The position numbers were made by a program, and so were the translations under genes. The notes beneath the pieces were generated by a model. It did no database searches. It was given only the letters and a program-made list of their open reading frames with translations, and was not told the DNA's origin. Shown in pieces: positions 56,352-64,000 of a stretch of DNA of 64,000 nucleotides (within the stretch, counting starts at the first letter, position 1; each line of letters opens with the position of its first letter). This DNA comes from Paenibacillus sp. FSL H8-0079 (lineage in GTDB: Bacteria; Bacillota; Bacilli; Paenibacillales; Paenibacillaceae): contig NZ_CP150300.1 in the NCBI RefSeq assembly GCF_037991315.1, positions 4,278,001 to 4,342,000 on the forward strand, written 5' to 3'.

Positions 56352-58334
56352 TTAGTGTGTCAGGGTTGTCCATTCCACACCTTCAGGAAGCAGGGCCGCA
56401 ATGCGGTCTTTGGCTTCCTTTTTGGTATACAGCGATTCATCGAGAATGACCGCGGAACCGGAATCCGTGCTTGTCCGAATCAGACGTCCGAGACCTTGCT
56501 TCACACGCAGGAGCATATACGGAAGATCGATCTCTTCGTATGGTGCTGCCGACGCACTGCGTTTTGCATTGAAGACAGGGTCCTGTGGCGGATACGGGAG
56601 CGACCAGATCATGACATTGGATAATGATGGGCCTGGCACGTCCAGTCCTTCCCACAGATTAACGGAGCACAACACACTCTCCTCATCCTGCTGGAACGCT
56701 GCGATCAGATCACTGATCTCCCGGTCGCCTTCGTACATAAAGCGCAAACCTTCTGCTTCAGGTACATGAACGATGTCCTGCTTGAATGCCCGTAGTTCTT
56801 CCATCGTACGGAACAGAATCAGCGCACGTCCTCCACTCTCCTGAAGCATGGACACCGCGTCCCGCATACGATTTTCGTTCTCCGGGTGACCCGGTACAGC
56901 TTCATTGGTAATTTTCATCTTCATTTTGTCCGCATAATCATACGGAGAAGCCACCGAGAATGATACAAAATCATCAATACCAAGGCTGTCCGCCACATAA
57001 CGGAATGAACTGTCCACAGATAACGTGGCAGAGGAGAACACGATTGGAATACCTGTGTTGAACACACGCTCGTTCAGCATTTCCTTCACAGTACGCGGCA
57101 TGATCGATAAGGTCGTCTCATCCTCGCTCTCTTCCGCCCAACAGATGTAACCATCTTCCTTGCGGAACAAGGCAAGCGCAGACTGAATCATATCGAGATG
57201 TTCTTCCACGACACGCATCTGGTAACCATCCAGCGAGAACAATCCGCTCTCAAATACCAATTCTTCGCCGATCGCATCCAGCACACTCGTCAGACGTTCA
57301 ATCTCACGCAGCAGTGGCGGCTCTACCCGAACTTCTTTCCGTTCAGATCCCGGAATTGCCACCGTATACGTATCCAGCAACGCAAACAGACGCTCACTGC
57401 TCTCAATTGCTTCATCCACACGCTCCGCGAGGGATTCACGAATCTCTCCTTCAAGCAGGCGAGTCACGAGCTCCTCGAAGATACGGTGTTTCAATTTGTA
57501 GCTCAGTGCGTTCAGGGCTGCTTCTTCCAGCAAATGCCCTTCATCAAATACAACCGAGCTGTGATCAGGCAACAGGGGCAATTGTCCCTCGCGTTTGCGC
57601 GCATCATAGGTCCATACATGCTCCATGTAATAATCATGGGAACAGATGATGATGTCTTTGGAACGTCGGTAATGGTCACGTGACAGCGTTAGGCCACAGC
57701 GTTGACGTTTTGGACATACAAAACAATCCTGGAACGGGTCCCAGTTGATTTTGTTCCACTGACGATCGTTCAGATGCGGATATTGTTTGCGGTCACCATA
57801 CGGATGGAAAGCCTGAAGTGTACCCGGCGTATTCACAAAATCCGGAAGGCTCTCATGCACTTCTTCAATAACAGGCGCATCCTCATCTGCGAACCGCACA
57901 GCACTTAATTTGTTCAGACAGACGTATTGGTCCGGTGATTTACCAAGACGTGCATCCACTTCCAAATCCAAATGTGCAGCCAGCTTCGCAATATCTCCAC
58001 CAGGCTTCACGAGCTGTTCAATCAAGGACTCATCGGCACAGGCGATCACTGCCGGTTTGCCCGTATAACGTGCATAACAGACCGCGTAGAGCAGATAGAC
58101 TAACGTCTTACCTGTTCCGACACCGGCCTCAGCCATAATGGTCTTTTTATCTCCATAGGCCCGTTCGAGCTGGTACGCCATAAAAATCTGTTCATCCCGT
58201 ACCTCGAAGCCGGACTCTGGCAAAATATCGTAAAAAACATCGGCAACCCATTCCCCGAGACGGGATACAAAAGGTTCAGCCGGATCATATGCAAAAGGAT
58301 AACGTTGTGTAGACAATCCTAGGTCAGCCTCCAT
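56352..58334 (-). CDS. DinG-type ATP-dependent helicase (XPD/Rad3-like superfamily 2)
   Basis: 660 residues. Walker A AEAGVGTGKTLVYL, DEAH-box variant VVFDEGHLLEEAAL, and C-terminal motif VI KQGLGRLIRT. Four cysteines (YVCLNKLS; DCFVCPKRQRC) in the expected place form the iron-sulfur cluster of XPD/DinG helicases. It corresponds to B. subtilis YpvA rather than the exonuclease-fused DinG. The start is uncertain: ATG at 58334 lacks a close ribosome-binding site, while a TTG seven codons in has GGAGG upstream. Probably unwinds 5-prime-tailed or R-loop substrates. Confidence 0.9.
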   Translation of the reverse strand: MEADLGLSTQRYPFAYDPAEPFVSRLGEWVADVFYDILPESGFEVRDEQIFMAYQLERAYGDKKTIMAEAGVGTGKTLVYLLYAVCYARYTGKPAVIACADESLIEQLVKPGGDIAKLAAHLDLEVDARLGKSPDQYVCLNKLSAVRFADEDAPVIEEVHESLPDFVNTPGTLQAFHPYGDRKQYPHLNDRQWNKINWDPFQDCFVCPKRQRCGLTLSRDHYRRSKDIIICSHDYYMEHVWTYDARKREGQLPLLPDHSSVVFDEGHLLEEAALNALSYKLKHRIFEELVTRLLEGEIRESLAERVDEAIESSERLFALLDTYTVAIPGSERKEVRVEPPLLREIERLTSVLDAIGEELVFESGLFSLDGYQMRVVEEHLDMIQSALALFRKEDGYICWAEESEDETTLSIMPRTVKEMLNERVFNTGIPIVFSSATLSVDSSFRYVADSLGIDDFVSFSVASPYDYADKMKMKITNEAVPGHPENENRMRDAVSMLQESGGRALILFRTMEELRAFKQDIVHVPEAEGLRFMYEGDREISDLIAAFQQDEESVLCSVNLWEGLDVPGPSLSNVMIWSLPYPPQDPVFNAKRSASAAPYEEIDLPYMLLRVKQGLGRLIRTSTDSGSAVILDESLYTKKEAKDRIAALLPEGVEWTTLTH

Positions 58335-58453
58335 TCTTAGACGCGGTCCTCTTTCATTTTCCGTTCAAAAAAGGCCGCAGGGCAAAAGTTAATTATCTCA
58401 CGCGATGAAGCGGGTGACAAGCTTTTTTTACGAGATTATTTGCGAGGTTTAAT

Positions 58454-58482
58454 GTATAGAACCAATTTTCAGGGAAAATATA
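58454..58482 (+). promoter_or_regulatory. Possible sigma-F-type promoter of the catalase gene
   Basis: GTATA (58454-58458), 14-base spacer, GGAAAATATA (58473-58482). This fits the B. subtilis sigma-F pattern except for one -10 position, and sits 40 bases before the ATG. Confidence 0.4.
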
Positions 58483-58521
58483 TACAGGAATCCACTTTAA
58501 GGAAAGGCGGTGCTCCACTCC

Positions 58522-60114
58522 ATGAATCATCAGTCTTCACAACCAGAGCATTCCTCAGACAAATCAGCTGAGACATTAACGGATCGACAAGGGCATCCCA
58601 TTACGGACAATCAGAATGTACGAACCGTTGGCAGCCGGGGACCGACTACGCTGGAGAACTATCATTTTCTCGAAAAGATTACTCACTTCGACCGCGAACG
58701 TATTCCGGAACGTGTGGTCCATGCCCGCGGTGCTGGCGCTCATGGCATATTTGAAGCGTATGGAACAGCCGGGAGTGAACCAGTATCGAAGTACACACGT
58801 GCACGTCTATTTCAGGAAAAAGGCAAACAAACGCCCGTGTTCGTTCGCTTCTCTACCGTTATACATGGCGGACATTCACCGGAGACACTGCGGGACCCGC
58901 GCGGGTTTGCTGTAAAATTCTATACCGAAGATGGCAACTGGGATCTGGTGGGTAACAATCTGAAAATCTTTTTCATTCGTGACCCGCTTAAATTCCCGGA
59001 TATGGTACATGCCTTTAAGCCAGACCCGTTGACCAATGCACAGGATATGGAGCGGTTTTTCGATTTTGTCTCACTAAGTCCTGAAGCTACCCATATGGTG
59101 ACATTCCTCTTCTCTCCATGGGGCATTCCAGCGAATTATCGGCAGATGCAAGGCTCGGGCGTCAATACATATAAATGGGTCAATCAGGAAGGCAAGGGCG
59201 TACTCATCAAATACCACTGGGAACCGCTCAATCAAGGGATACGCAACCTGCTGCAAAAAGACGCAAGCGAGATTCAGGGACTGAACTTCAACCATGCGAC
59301 GTTGGATCTGTATCACGCCATTGAACAAGGGGACTATCCCGAATGGGAGCTGTGCGTTCAAGTGATGGAAGACGGCGAGCATCCGGAGTTGGATTTCGAC
59401 CCGCTGGACCCGACCAAGTTGTGGCCGCAGGAGCAGTTTCCTTTTCTACCTGTGGGCAAAATGACGTTGAATCGTAATCCCGAAGATTATTTCAATGAAG
59501 TGGAGCAAGCGGCGTTCGGCACAGGTGTCTTGGTGGACGGGTTGGATTTCTCAGATGACAAACTGCTGCAAGGACGGACCTTCTCCTATTCAGATACCCA
59601 GCGTCACCGGGTAGGTGCGAATTATCTGCAACTGCCTGTGAATGCGCCGAAAAATCGGGTGGCGACCAATCAGAGCGGCGGGCAGATGCAGTATCAAGTG
59701 GATCGGGCGCCGGGTCAAAATCCGCATGTGAACTATGAGCCTTCCTCGCTCGGTGGACTAAAGGAAGCGGCGCCACGTGGTAAGGAGCATGAACCATTGG
59801 TGGAGGGCAGGCTAGTGCGTGAGAAGATCGAACGTACGAATGATTTTGGTCAAGCCGGTGATACGTACCGGGCGTTCGAAGATTGGGAGCGGGATGAGCT
59901 GATCAGCAATATGGTTGGCGCATTGGCACAATGCAAACCGGATATTCGGGAGCGCATGATCTCTTATTTCACCCAAGCCGATGCAGATTACGGTCGTCGC
60001 GTCTCTGAAGGACTGGCCTCTGTACCAACCGATGATAGTGCGACGGTCCAACCGAAACATGAACCCAGTGTCGAGCAAGCAGAGAAACGCAGTCGTGAGA
60101 CGAACGGATATTAA
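58522..60114 (+). CDS. Heme catalase (KatX-like)
   Basis: Monofunctional catalase, 530 residues. The catalytic His is in [15 protein letters not shown], the distal Asn in [11 protein letters not shown], and the proximal heme Tyr in [12 protein letters not shown]. The N-terminal tail and [20 protein letters not shown] resemble Bacillus catalases. Length is nearer spore catalase KatX (about 547) than vegetative KatA (about 483), and a sigma-F-like promoter is present, so a spore role is plausible. ATG at 58522 is preferred to GTG at 58510, which overlaps AGGCGG. Confidence 0.93.
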   Translation: MNHQSSQPEHSSDKSAETLTDRQGHPITDNQNVRTVGSRGPTTLENYHFLEKITHFDRERIPERVVHARGAGAHGIFEAYGTAGSEPVSKYTRARLFQEKGKQTPVFVRFSTVIHGGHSPETLRDPRGFAVKFYTEDGNWDLVGNNLKIFFIRDPLKFPDMVHAFKPDPLTNAQDMERFFDFVSLSPEATHMVTFLFSPWGIPANYRQMQGSGVNTYKWVNQEGKGVLIKYHWEPLNQGIRNLLQKDASEIQGLNFNHATLDLYHAIEQGDYPEWELCVQVMEDGEHPELDFDPLDPTKLWPQEQFPFLPVGKMTLNRNPEDYFNEVEQAAFGTGVLVDGLDFSDDKLLQGRTFSYSDTQRHRVGANYLQLPVNAPKNRVATNQSGGQMQYQVDRAPGQNPHVNYEPSSLGGLKEAAPRGKEHEPLVEGRLVREKIERTNDFGQAGDTYRAFEDWERDELISNMVGALAQCKPDIRERMISYFTQADADYGRRVSEGLASVPTDDSATVQPKHEPSVEQAEKRSRETNGY

Positions 60115-60204
60115 GGTGGATGGACAGCGTTTGGATCGCTGAGTCTGACACTGTTAGTACATTTGAGTATTTTGAGTAAGCAAATTACGTTCTGAATTAA
60201 GCAT

Positions 60205-60250
60205 AGCCCTGATCGTCAAGTTGCCAGTTGCAGCTGCTATCAGGGCTTTT
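60205..60250 (+). terminator. Terminator of the catalase gene
   Basis: AGCCCTGAT pairs with ATCAGGGCT followed by TTTTCC. The stretch 60251-60520 shows no gene. Confidence 0.8.
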
Positions 60251-60520
60251 CCATGACTAGCTGGAGTGTAATCTCCACTTCAGGATACATGCAGCTATGT
60301 ATTTTTAATTAAATGAAGTTCATATGAGTGGATCGAAGGTAAGACTTGTGCTCGGGGGATGGAAAAGCGTACTTCTCTACGTTCATTTCAGATGATCCTT
60401 CGTTAAATGAGAGCTATCACCCAATGGAAAGATTACATAATTCACGTGATATTACAGGCATTGGAAGCTTGCAGGCCTGACCTGCCTGCATGTAACTCCA
60501 TCTGATCAGATGATTATTGA

Positions 60521-60534
60521 TGATAACGCTTACA
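60521..60534. promoter_or_regulatory. cre site (CcpA operator) upstream of pectate lyase
   Basis: The complement TGTAAGCGTTATCA matches the Bacillus cre consensus TGWAANCGNTNWCA at every fixed position. It lies 134 bases before the pectate lyase start, consistent with carbon catabolite repression. Confidence 0.75.
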
Positions 60535-60667
60535 ACATTTACCATAAAGCTGTGTCCTAGAGATTACATTTAACCAGCCGGCATGACCTATCTCATAGGT
60601 AACGGTCTGGTACACGGCTACCACATGCTCTTCATTCTATTCCCAATTAAACAAGGAGGTCTACGTA

Positions 60668-62047
60668 ATGAAATTATTTCCATCCACATCCACTCATGTA
60701 TCTGCACGATCTGCACGTTCTCTGAAGGAACGCTCCCTCAAATCCAAAATGGCCCATATCTGTCTGAGTGCCGCGTTCCCTCTATTATTGATTGGTGGTG
60801 GATCGGTTAGCGCGGCGGATGTAATCGAGAGCAGCTTGCAAAATAATCCGTCAGAAGCCGTGGCTACCTCAAGTGTGACACTTGCTGCGGGTGATCTCTA
60901 TGTCTCCCCTAACGGCTCAGCCAGCAATCCAGGAACCATAAATAGTCCAACATCGCTGGCTAACGCATTGACCCAGATCGCCCCCGGCAAAACGATCTAT
61001 TTGCGTGGCGGCACCTACAGCTTCTCGCAGACCATTACCATTGAACGTGGTAACAGCGGCACCTCCTCACAACGTAAAAATCTGGTGGCGTATGGATCGG
61101 AAAAACCAGTCTTTGATTTCTCCGCTCAAGCCTTCGCTTCCACCAATCGTGGACTGCAAATGTTCGGAGACTACTGGTTCGTCAAAGGTCTTGAGGTGAA
61201 AGGTGCGGGCGACAACGGAATCTTCATCGGAGGCAGCTACAACCGCCTGGAGCAGATCGAGGCCCATCACAATCGGGATACGGGGATTCAAATGGGACGT
61301 TATGCTTCCACCGCCGCCAAGAGTGAATGGCCTGCATATAATGAAGTGATTCGTTCCTACTCCCATAACAACTATGACCCAGATGACGGCGAGGATGCAG
61401 ACGGTTTTGCGGCCAAACTGACCGTTGGCCCAGGTAATGTCTTCGACGGTTGTATTGCCGCCTATAACGTGGACGATGGCTGGGATCTGTATAGCAAAAC
61501 GGACACAGGCGCCATCGGCGCGGTTATGATCCGTAACAGCATCGCCTATGCGAACGGGGCAACATCAGACGGCACCTCTACCTCCAACAGCGATGGCAAC
61601 GGCTTCAAGCTCGGCGGCGAGAAGATTGCAGTGAATCATATCGTTGAGAACAGCATTGCGTTTAATAATAAAAAGCACGGCTTCACCTACAACAGCAATC
61701 CCGGTTCGATCCAGATGAAAAATAACACCTCCTGGAACAATGGGCAAAGCAACTTTGCCTTTGATGTAGGCACCCACATCTTCACCAACAACCTGTCCTT
61801 CCAAGGCGGCGCCAGCGACAAAACAAGCGGAACCGACGTCAGCAGCACTAACGTCTGGTGGAAAAACAAAAAAAGTGAGAACGCCAAAGGCCTGCTCGCC
61901 AGCGCAGCCGACTTTGTCTCCCTCGCGCCTTCGGTAACGCGCAGCGCAGACGGAACACCTGTCTTGGGTAATTTCCTGAAGCTTGCGGGTGGCAGTGATT
62001 TGATTGGTTCGGGTACGCCAGCGGGTAAGAATATTGGGGCACGATAA
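60668..62047 (+). CDS. Pectate lyase, polysaccharide lyase family 9
   Basis: Secreted Ca-dependent pectate lyase with a right-handed parallel beta-helix. The long basic n-region (about 35 residues) and hydrophobic core give a signal peptide ending VSA-ADV at about residue 54. The PL9 signature is HNNYDPDDGEDADGFAAKL and NVDDGWDLYSKTDTG, holding the Ca-binding aspartates; repeated NSIAYANG and NSIAFNNKKHGF coils follow. AAGGAGG precedes the ATG. A second ATG at residue 28 would give a shorter signal peptide. Length (459) is a PL9 domain without accessory modules. Confidence 0.93.
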   Translation: MKLFPSTSTHVSARSARSLKERSLKSKMAHICLSAAFPLLLIGGGSVSAADVIESSLQNNPSEAVATSSVTLAAGDLYVSPNGSASNPGTINSPTSLANALTQIAPGKTIYLRGGTYSFSQTITIERGNSGTSSQRKNLVAYGSEKPVFDFSAQAFASTNRGLQMFGDYWFVKGLEVKGAGDNGIFIGGSYNRLEQIEAHHNRDTGIQMGRYASTAAKSEWPAYNEVIRSYSHNNYDPDDGEDADGFAAKLTVGPGNVFDGCIAAYNVDDGWDLYSKTDTGAIGAVMIRNSIAYANGATSDGTSTSNSDGNGFKLGGEKIAVNHIVENSIAFNNKKHGFTYNSNPGSIQMKNNTSWNNGQSNFAFDVGTHIFTNNLSFQGGASDKTSGTDVSSTNVWWKNKKSENAKGLLASAADFVSLAPSVTRSADGTPVLGNFLKLAGGSDLIGSGTPAGKNIGAR

Positions 62048-62085
62048 GTAGTAGGTAATATGATAAAAGAATAATTTAAAAGCAA

Positions 62086-62135
62086 GTCCCCTTCCCCATT
62101 CCGCCTAAGCGGTGGTAATGGAGGAGGGGATTTTT
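62086..62135 (+). terminator. Terminator of the pectate lyase gene
   Basis: GTCCCC-TTCCCCATT pairs with AATGGAGGA-GGGGA around CCGCCTAAGCGGTGG; TTTTTG follows. Confidence 0.85.
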
Positions 62136-62182
62136 GAATTGCTGTGCATTGTCTGCCGCTGGCTTATGAAGTAGGTAAATAC

Positions 62183-62452
62183 TCACGGTTTAGCTAAAAC
62201 CTCAATCATCAGTCTACCGCCTGTGCGAAAACCTTGCTCAAACGCCGCTTCCACATACATGGACGTGGATTGTCCGATCAAGTCTATCAGTTGCTCCAAG
62301 GCATCGTATTCGTTCCCCGTAAGCTGTGTTTTGTAATCCTGCATGAGGTCCGATATCTGGCGATTGATCTCCTGATACTCTTCTTGCTCAGGATGAATCG
62401 ACTCGTCCAACCGCAGGTTCCCGTGAAACAAATCTTCGATCAGGTTTGACAT
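62183..62452 (-). CDS. DUF6809-like small protein
   Basis: 89 residues, MSNLIEDLFHGNLRLDESIH at the start, then a helical body ending AAFEQGFRTGGRLMIEVL. This pattern recurs in small Firmicutes proteins encoded beside XRE regulators, often called DUF6809; function unknown. ATG at 62452 follows GGTGGGG. Divergent from the XRE gene with two shared operators between. Confidence 0.72.
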   Translation of the reverse strand: MSNLIEDLFHGNLRLDESIHPEQEEYQEINRQISDLMQDYKTQLTGNEYDALEQLIDLIGQSTSMYVEAAFEQGFRTGGRLMIEVLAKP

Positions 62453-62494
62453 GTTATCCCCACCTAGTCTTTTTACCAACTATTCTTACTATAC

Positions 62495-62538
62495 TTTAGC
62501 GGATTTTACGCTAAAAATCAATAGCGGATAACACGCTA
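62495..62538. promoter_or_regulatory. Two tandem operators between DUF6809-like and XRE genes
   Basis: TTTAGCGGATTTTACGCTAAA (62495-62515) and TAGCGGATAACACGCTA (62522-62538) share TAGCG-N7-CGCTA. Their centres are 25 bases apart. They probably bind the adjacent XRE protein. Confidence 0.78.
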
Positions 62539-62565
62539 AAGTATGATGTTGATGAGGTGATGAAC

Positions 62566-62784
62566 ATGTATGCTCGTATACGCAATTTGCGTGAAGACAA
62601 AGACTTATCCCAAACTCAAATGGCAGCCTACCTTGGCTGTAGTCAACGTGTTTATAGCAACTATGAACGTGGTGAATTGGATATTCCAACGGCTATATTG
62701 ATTAAACTGGCTGATTATCATCAGACCAGTACAGATTATCTTTTGAATCGGACAGATGTTAGGGGACCTTATCCATCAAAATGA
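62566..62784 (+). CDS. XRE-family HTH regulator
   Basis: 72 residues, essentially one helix-turn-helix domain (LSQTQMAAYLGCSQRVYSNYER), ending STDYLLNRTDVRGPYPSK. ATG at 62566 follows GAGG by 8 bases. The palindromes upstream imply autoregulation and control of the divergent DUF6809-like gene. Confidence 0.88.
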   Translation: MYARIRNLREDKDLSQTQMAAYLGCSQRVYSNYERGELDIPTAILIKLADYHQTSTDYLLNRTDVRGPYPSK

Positions 62785-63221
62785 TTCGACTTGAGTTTTA
62801 CATACTCGAGGCTAAGTCCACTCATGTTGAAAACAAAGCCAAACTAGTACCCTGGTAATGTATTCCCCCTTTCAAACTTGCTATGGGCGTTCGTCCGTAA
62901 GGATCATCAACCATAAGATCGTACTCTCTATAGATGAATGTCGGCGTATTAAAATTTTTCTATTGACCAACCATTCCTTAACAGCACGGGGACGTGGATT
63001 TTTTGATGTATTTCCAAGGAACAAGTCGATTCATATCCTCTTCTCTCCTGAACCAAACAGGCACGATATCAAACAGATGTTATAACGCTGATTCAGAACT
63101 ATTTCACCAGAACAAACCACACGTACCATGATCATCATCCGCTGAATCGTATCAAGCTTGTACCTTCCATGCTGATAACCAGCTGACGGAAGTGGAGGGT
63201 CCAGTAAGTTCTTGATTGCAT
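62785..63221. other. Intergenic stretch without a supported gene
   Basis: The 75-codon frame at 62858-63085 has no ribosome-binding site and no recognisable sequence. I see no RNA or strong repeat here. Confidence 0.5.
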
Positions 63222-63491
63222 CTAACGATGTTGCCCGTTCTTGACGTCACTACCACTCTGCTTCTTAGCTGTAAATGTAAGTGGAGTGTCACCCATACGT
63301 AAAAAATTGTAGAGCGCATGCGAAATATCGGGATGAACAGACACAAGAATCTCAAGCAATTCTTCTGCTGTATGATTCTGTAGTTTGGTCAGATCAATAT
63401 TATGAACACTCTGGTACTTTTTCGGGAGCCAATTGAATATATCCCATCCGTTTGATGATCTTGGTGATGTCATCCTGCCAAAACCCATCAT
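63222..63491 (-). CDS. Hypothetical small protein or gene fragment
   Basis: 89 codons, with a plausible helical section (IDLTKLQNHTAEELLEILVS) but no clear ribosome-binding site and no family I recognise. It may be a remnant of a longer gene. Confidence 0.35.
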   Translation of the reverse strand: MMGFGRMTSPRSSNGWDIFNWLPKKYQSVHNIDLTKLQNHTAEELLEILVSVHPDISHALYNFLRMGDTPLTFTAKKQSGSDVKNGQHR

Positions 63492-63746
63492 CTGTCGCTT
63501 TACAGCAGCCGGAAGAACCGAATTCGCAAATGAAAAATGGCTTTATGATACCATTTCAATGTTTCACCTCCAGACATAAAAATAGAAGGCAGGAAAAGTT
63601 TCCTTACCTTCTACATTTCTTAATACTTCTATGGATTTATAATATCATCGAGTTACTATAGCGTTACTACGGATTTATTCAGCAATACCATACATTCATC
63701 ACCACCCCCAACAAAGAAGGACCGTGACAGACACTCGTCACAGCCC

Positions 63747-64000
63747 CTATTTCACTACAGTGTATTCAGCTTCGAATTCAGCCTGCTTCATATGTTTCAG
63801 TGTCCCGGTTGCGTCCTTAACAATGTAATCCCCGACAGGTACCACCAATGGATTCAATGGATCGACGATCACTCGAAGCTTTACAGTGCTACCCGCAAGG
63901 TCAATCGAGATTGGCACCTGAACAAAAACGAAGGTCTCATCTGCATGTGTCGAGCTGTTTCCCTCGAACTGAATGGCCGTAGCCGGAATGATCTTCTGAT
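63747..64000 (-). CDS. C-terminal part of an unknown protein (cut by window edge)
   Basis: An 84-codon open frame runs off the window. It reads beta-rich sequence (TFVFVQVPISIDLAGSTVKL; VVPVGDYIVKDATGTLKHMK) and ends EYTVVK-stop. No family recognised. It resembles small phage or structural proteins in style only. Confidence 0.55.
   Translation of the reverse strand, partial: QKIIPATAIQFEGNSSTHADETFVFVQVPISIDLAGSTVKLRVIVDPLNPLVVPVGDYIVKDATGTLKHMKQAEFEAEYTVVK

Noticed and set aside
62858..63085. 75-codon plus-strand frame
   Set aside because: No ribosome-binding site, no similarity I recognise.

Overview
The window reads as a Paenibacillus-like, endospore-forming Firmicutes chromosome. This rests on a complete spoIIIAA-AH operon, spore photoproduct lyase, a spore-type catalase, T-box control of metG, copper-amine-oxidase-type stalk domains on secreted proteins and Firmicutes-style Zur, MntR and Fnr regulators. 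No rRNA, tRNA or CRISPR array was seen. Species level is inference only.

Layout: 1-6112 (minus strand) holds the start of accB and the eight-gene spoIIIA operon. 6375-13279 holds comB, lysC, efp, an Xaa-Pro peptidase, aroQ, yqhR and yqhQ, which is the B. subtilis yqh neighbourhood with comB and lysC lying between efp and spoIIIAA. 13341-18054 has a patatin, a secreted GHL10 hydrolase, mntR and splB. 18091-25101 is metal homeostasis: znuA-znuC-znuB-ccdA with a consensus promoter and Zur-box candidate, T-box-controlled metG, then zur-yidD. 25439-27691 is a large surface protein. 27984-35484 is a fermentation block (pflA, pflB, adhE, fnr) with CRP/FNR-type palindromes; those of pflB and adhE are centred near -41.5 from plausible -10 hexamers.

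35562-37016 is an IS3-family element that landed in the loop of the probable fnr terminator. 37045-45853 has a lipoprotein, an HxlR regulator and a sugar-catabolism cluster (ThuA, TIM-barrel isomerase, two Gfo/Idh/MocA oxidoreductases, AraC). 46035-51682 has msrAB, an MFS exporter with its TetR regulator and two operators, the alternative lipid II flippase Amj, a YdaT-like protein and a YitT-family protein. 52631-53898 encodes a Cap12-type TIR protein with a GAF-like C-terminal half, translationally coupled to a 77-residue basic protein. The remainder carries cysK, a DinG-type helicase, a KatX-like catalase, a catabolite-repressible PL9 pectate lyase and an XRE regulator divergent from a DUF6809-like gene.

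Two items stand out. First, five copies of an interspersed long-inverted-repeat element (near 9245, 31334, 39475, 50060 and 51985) share one architecture. Compensatory changes between copies keep the stems paired, and all five have the same orientation, each upstream of a minus-strand gene. Second, the TIR/GAF-like two-gene unit has no adjacent nucleotide cyclase and may be an uncharacterised NAD-consuming defence or stress module.
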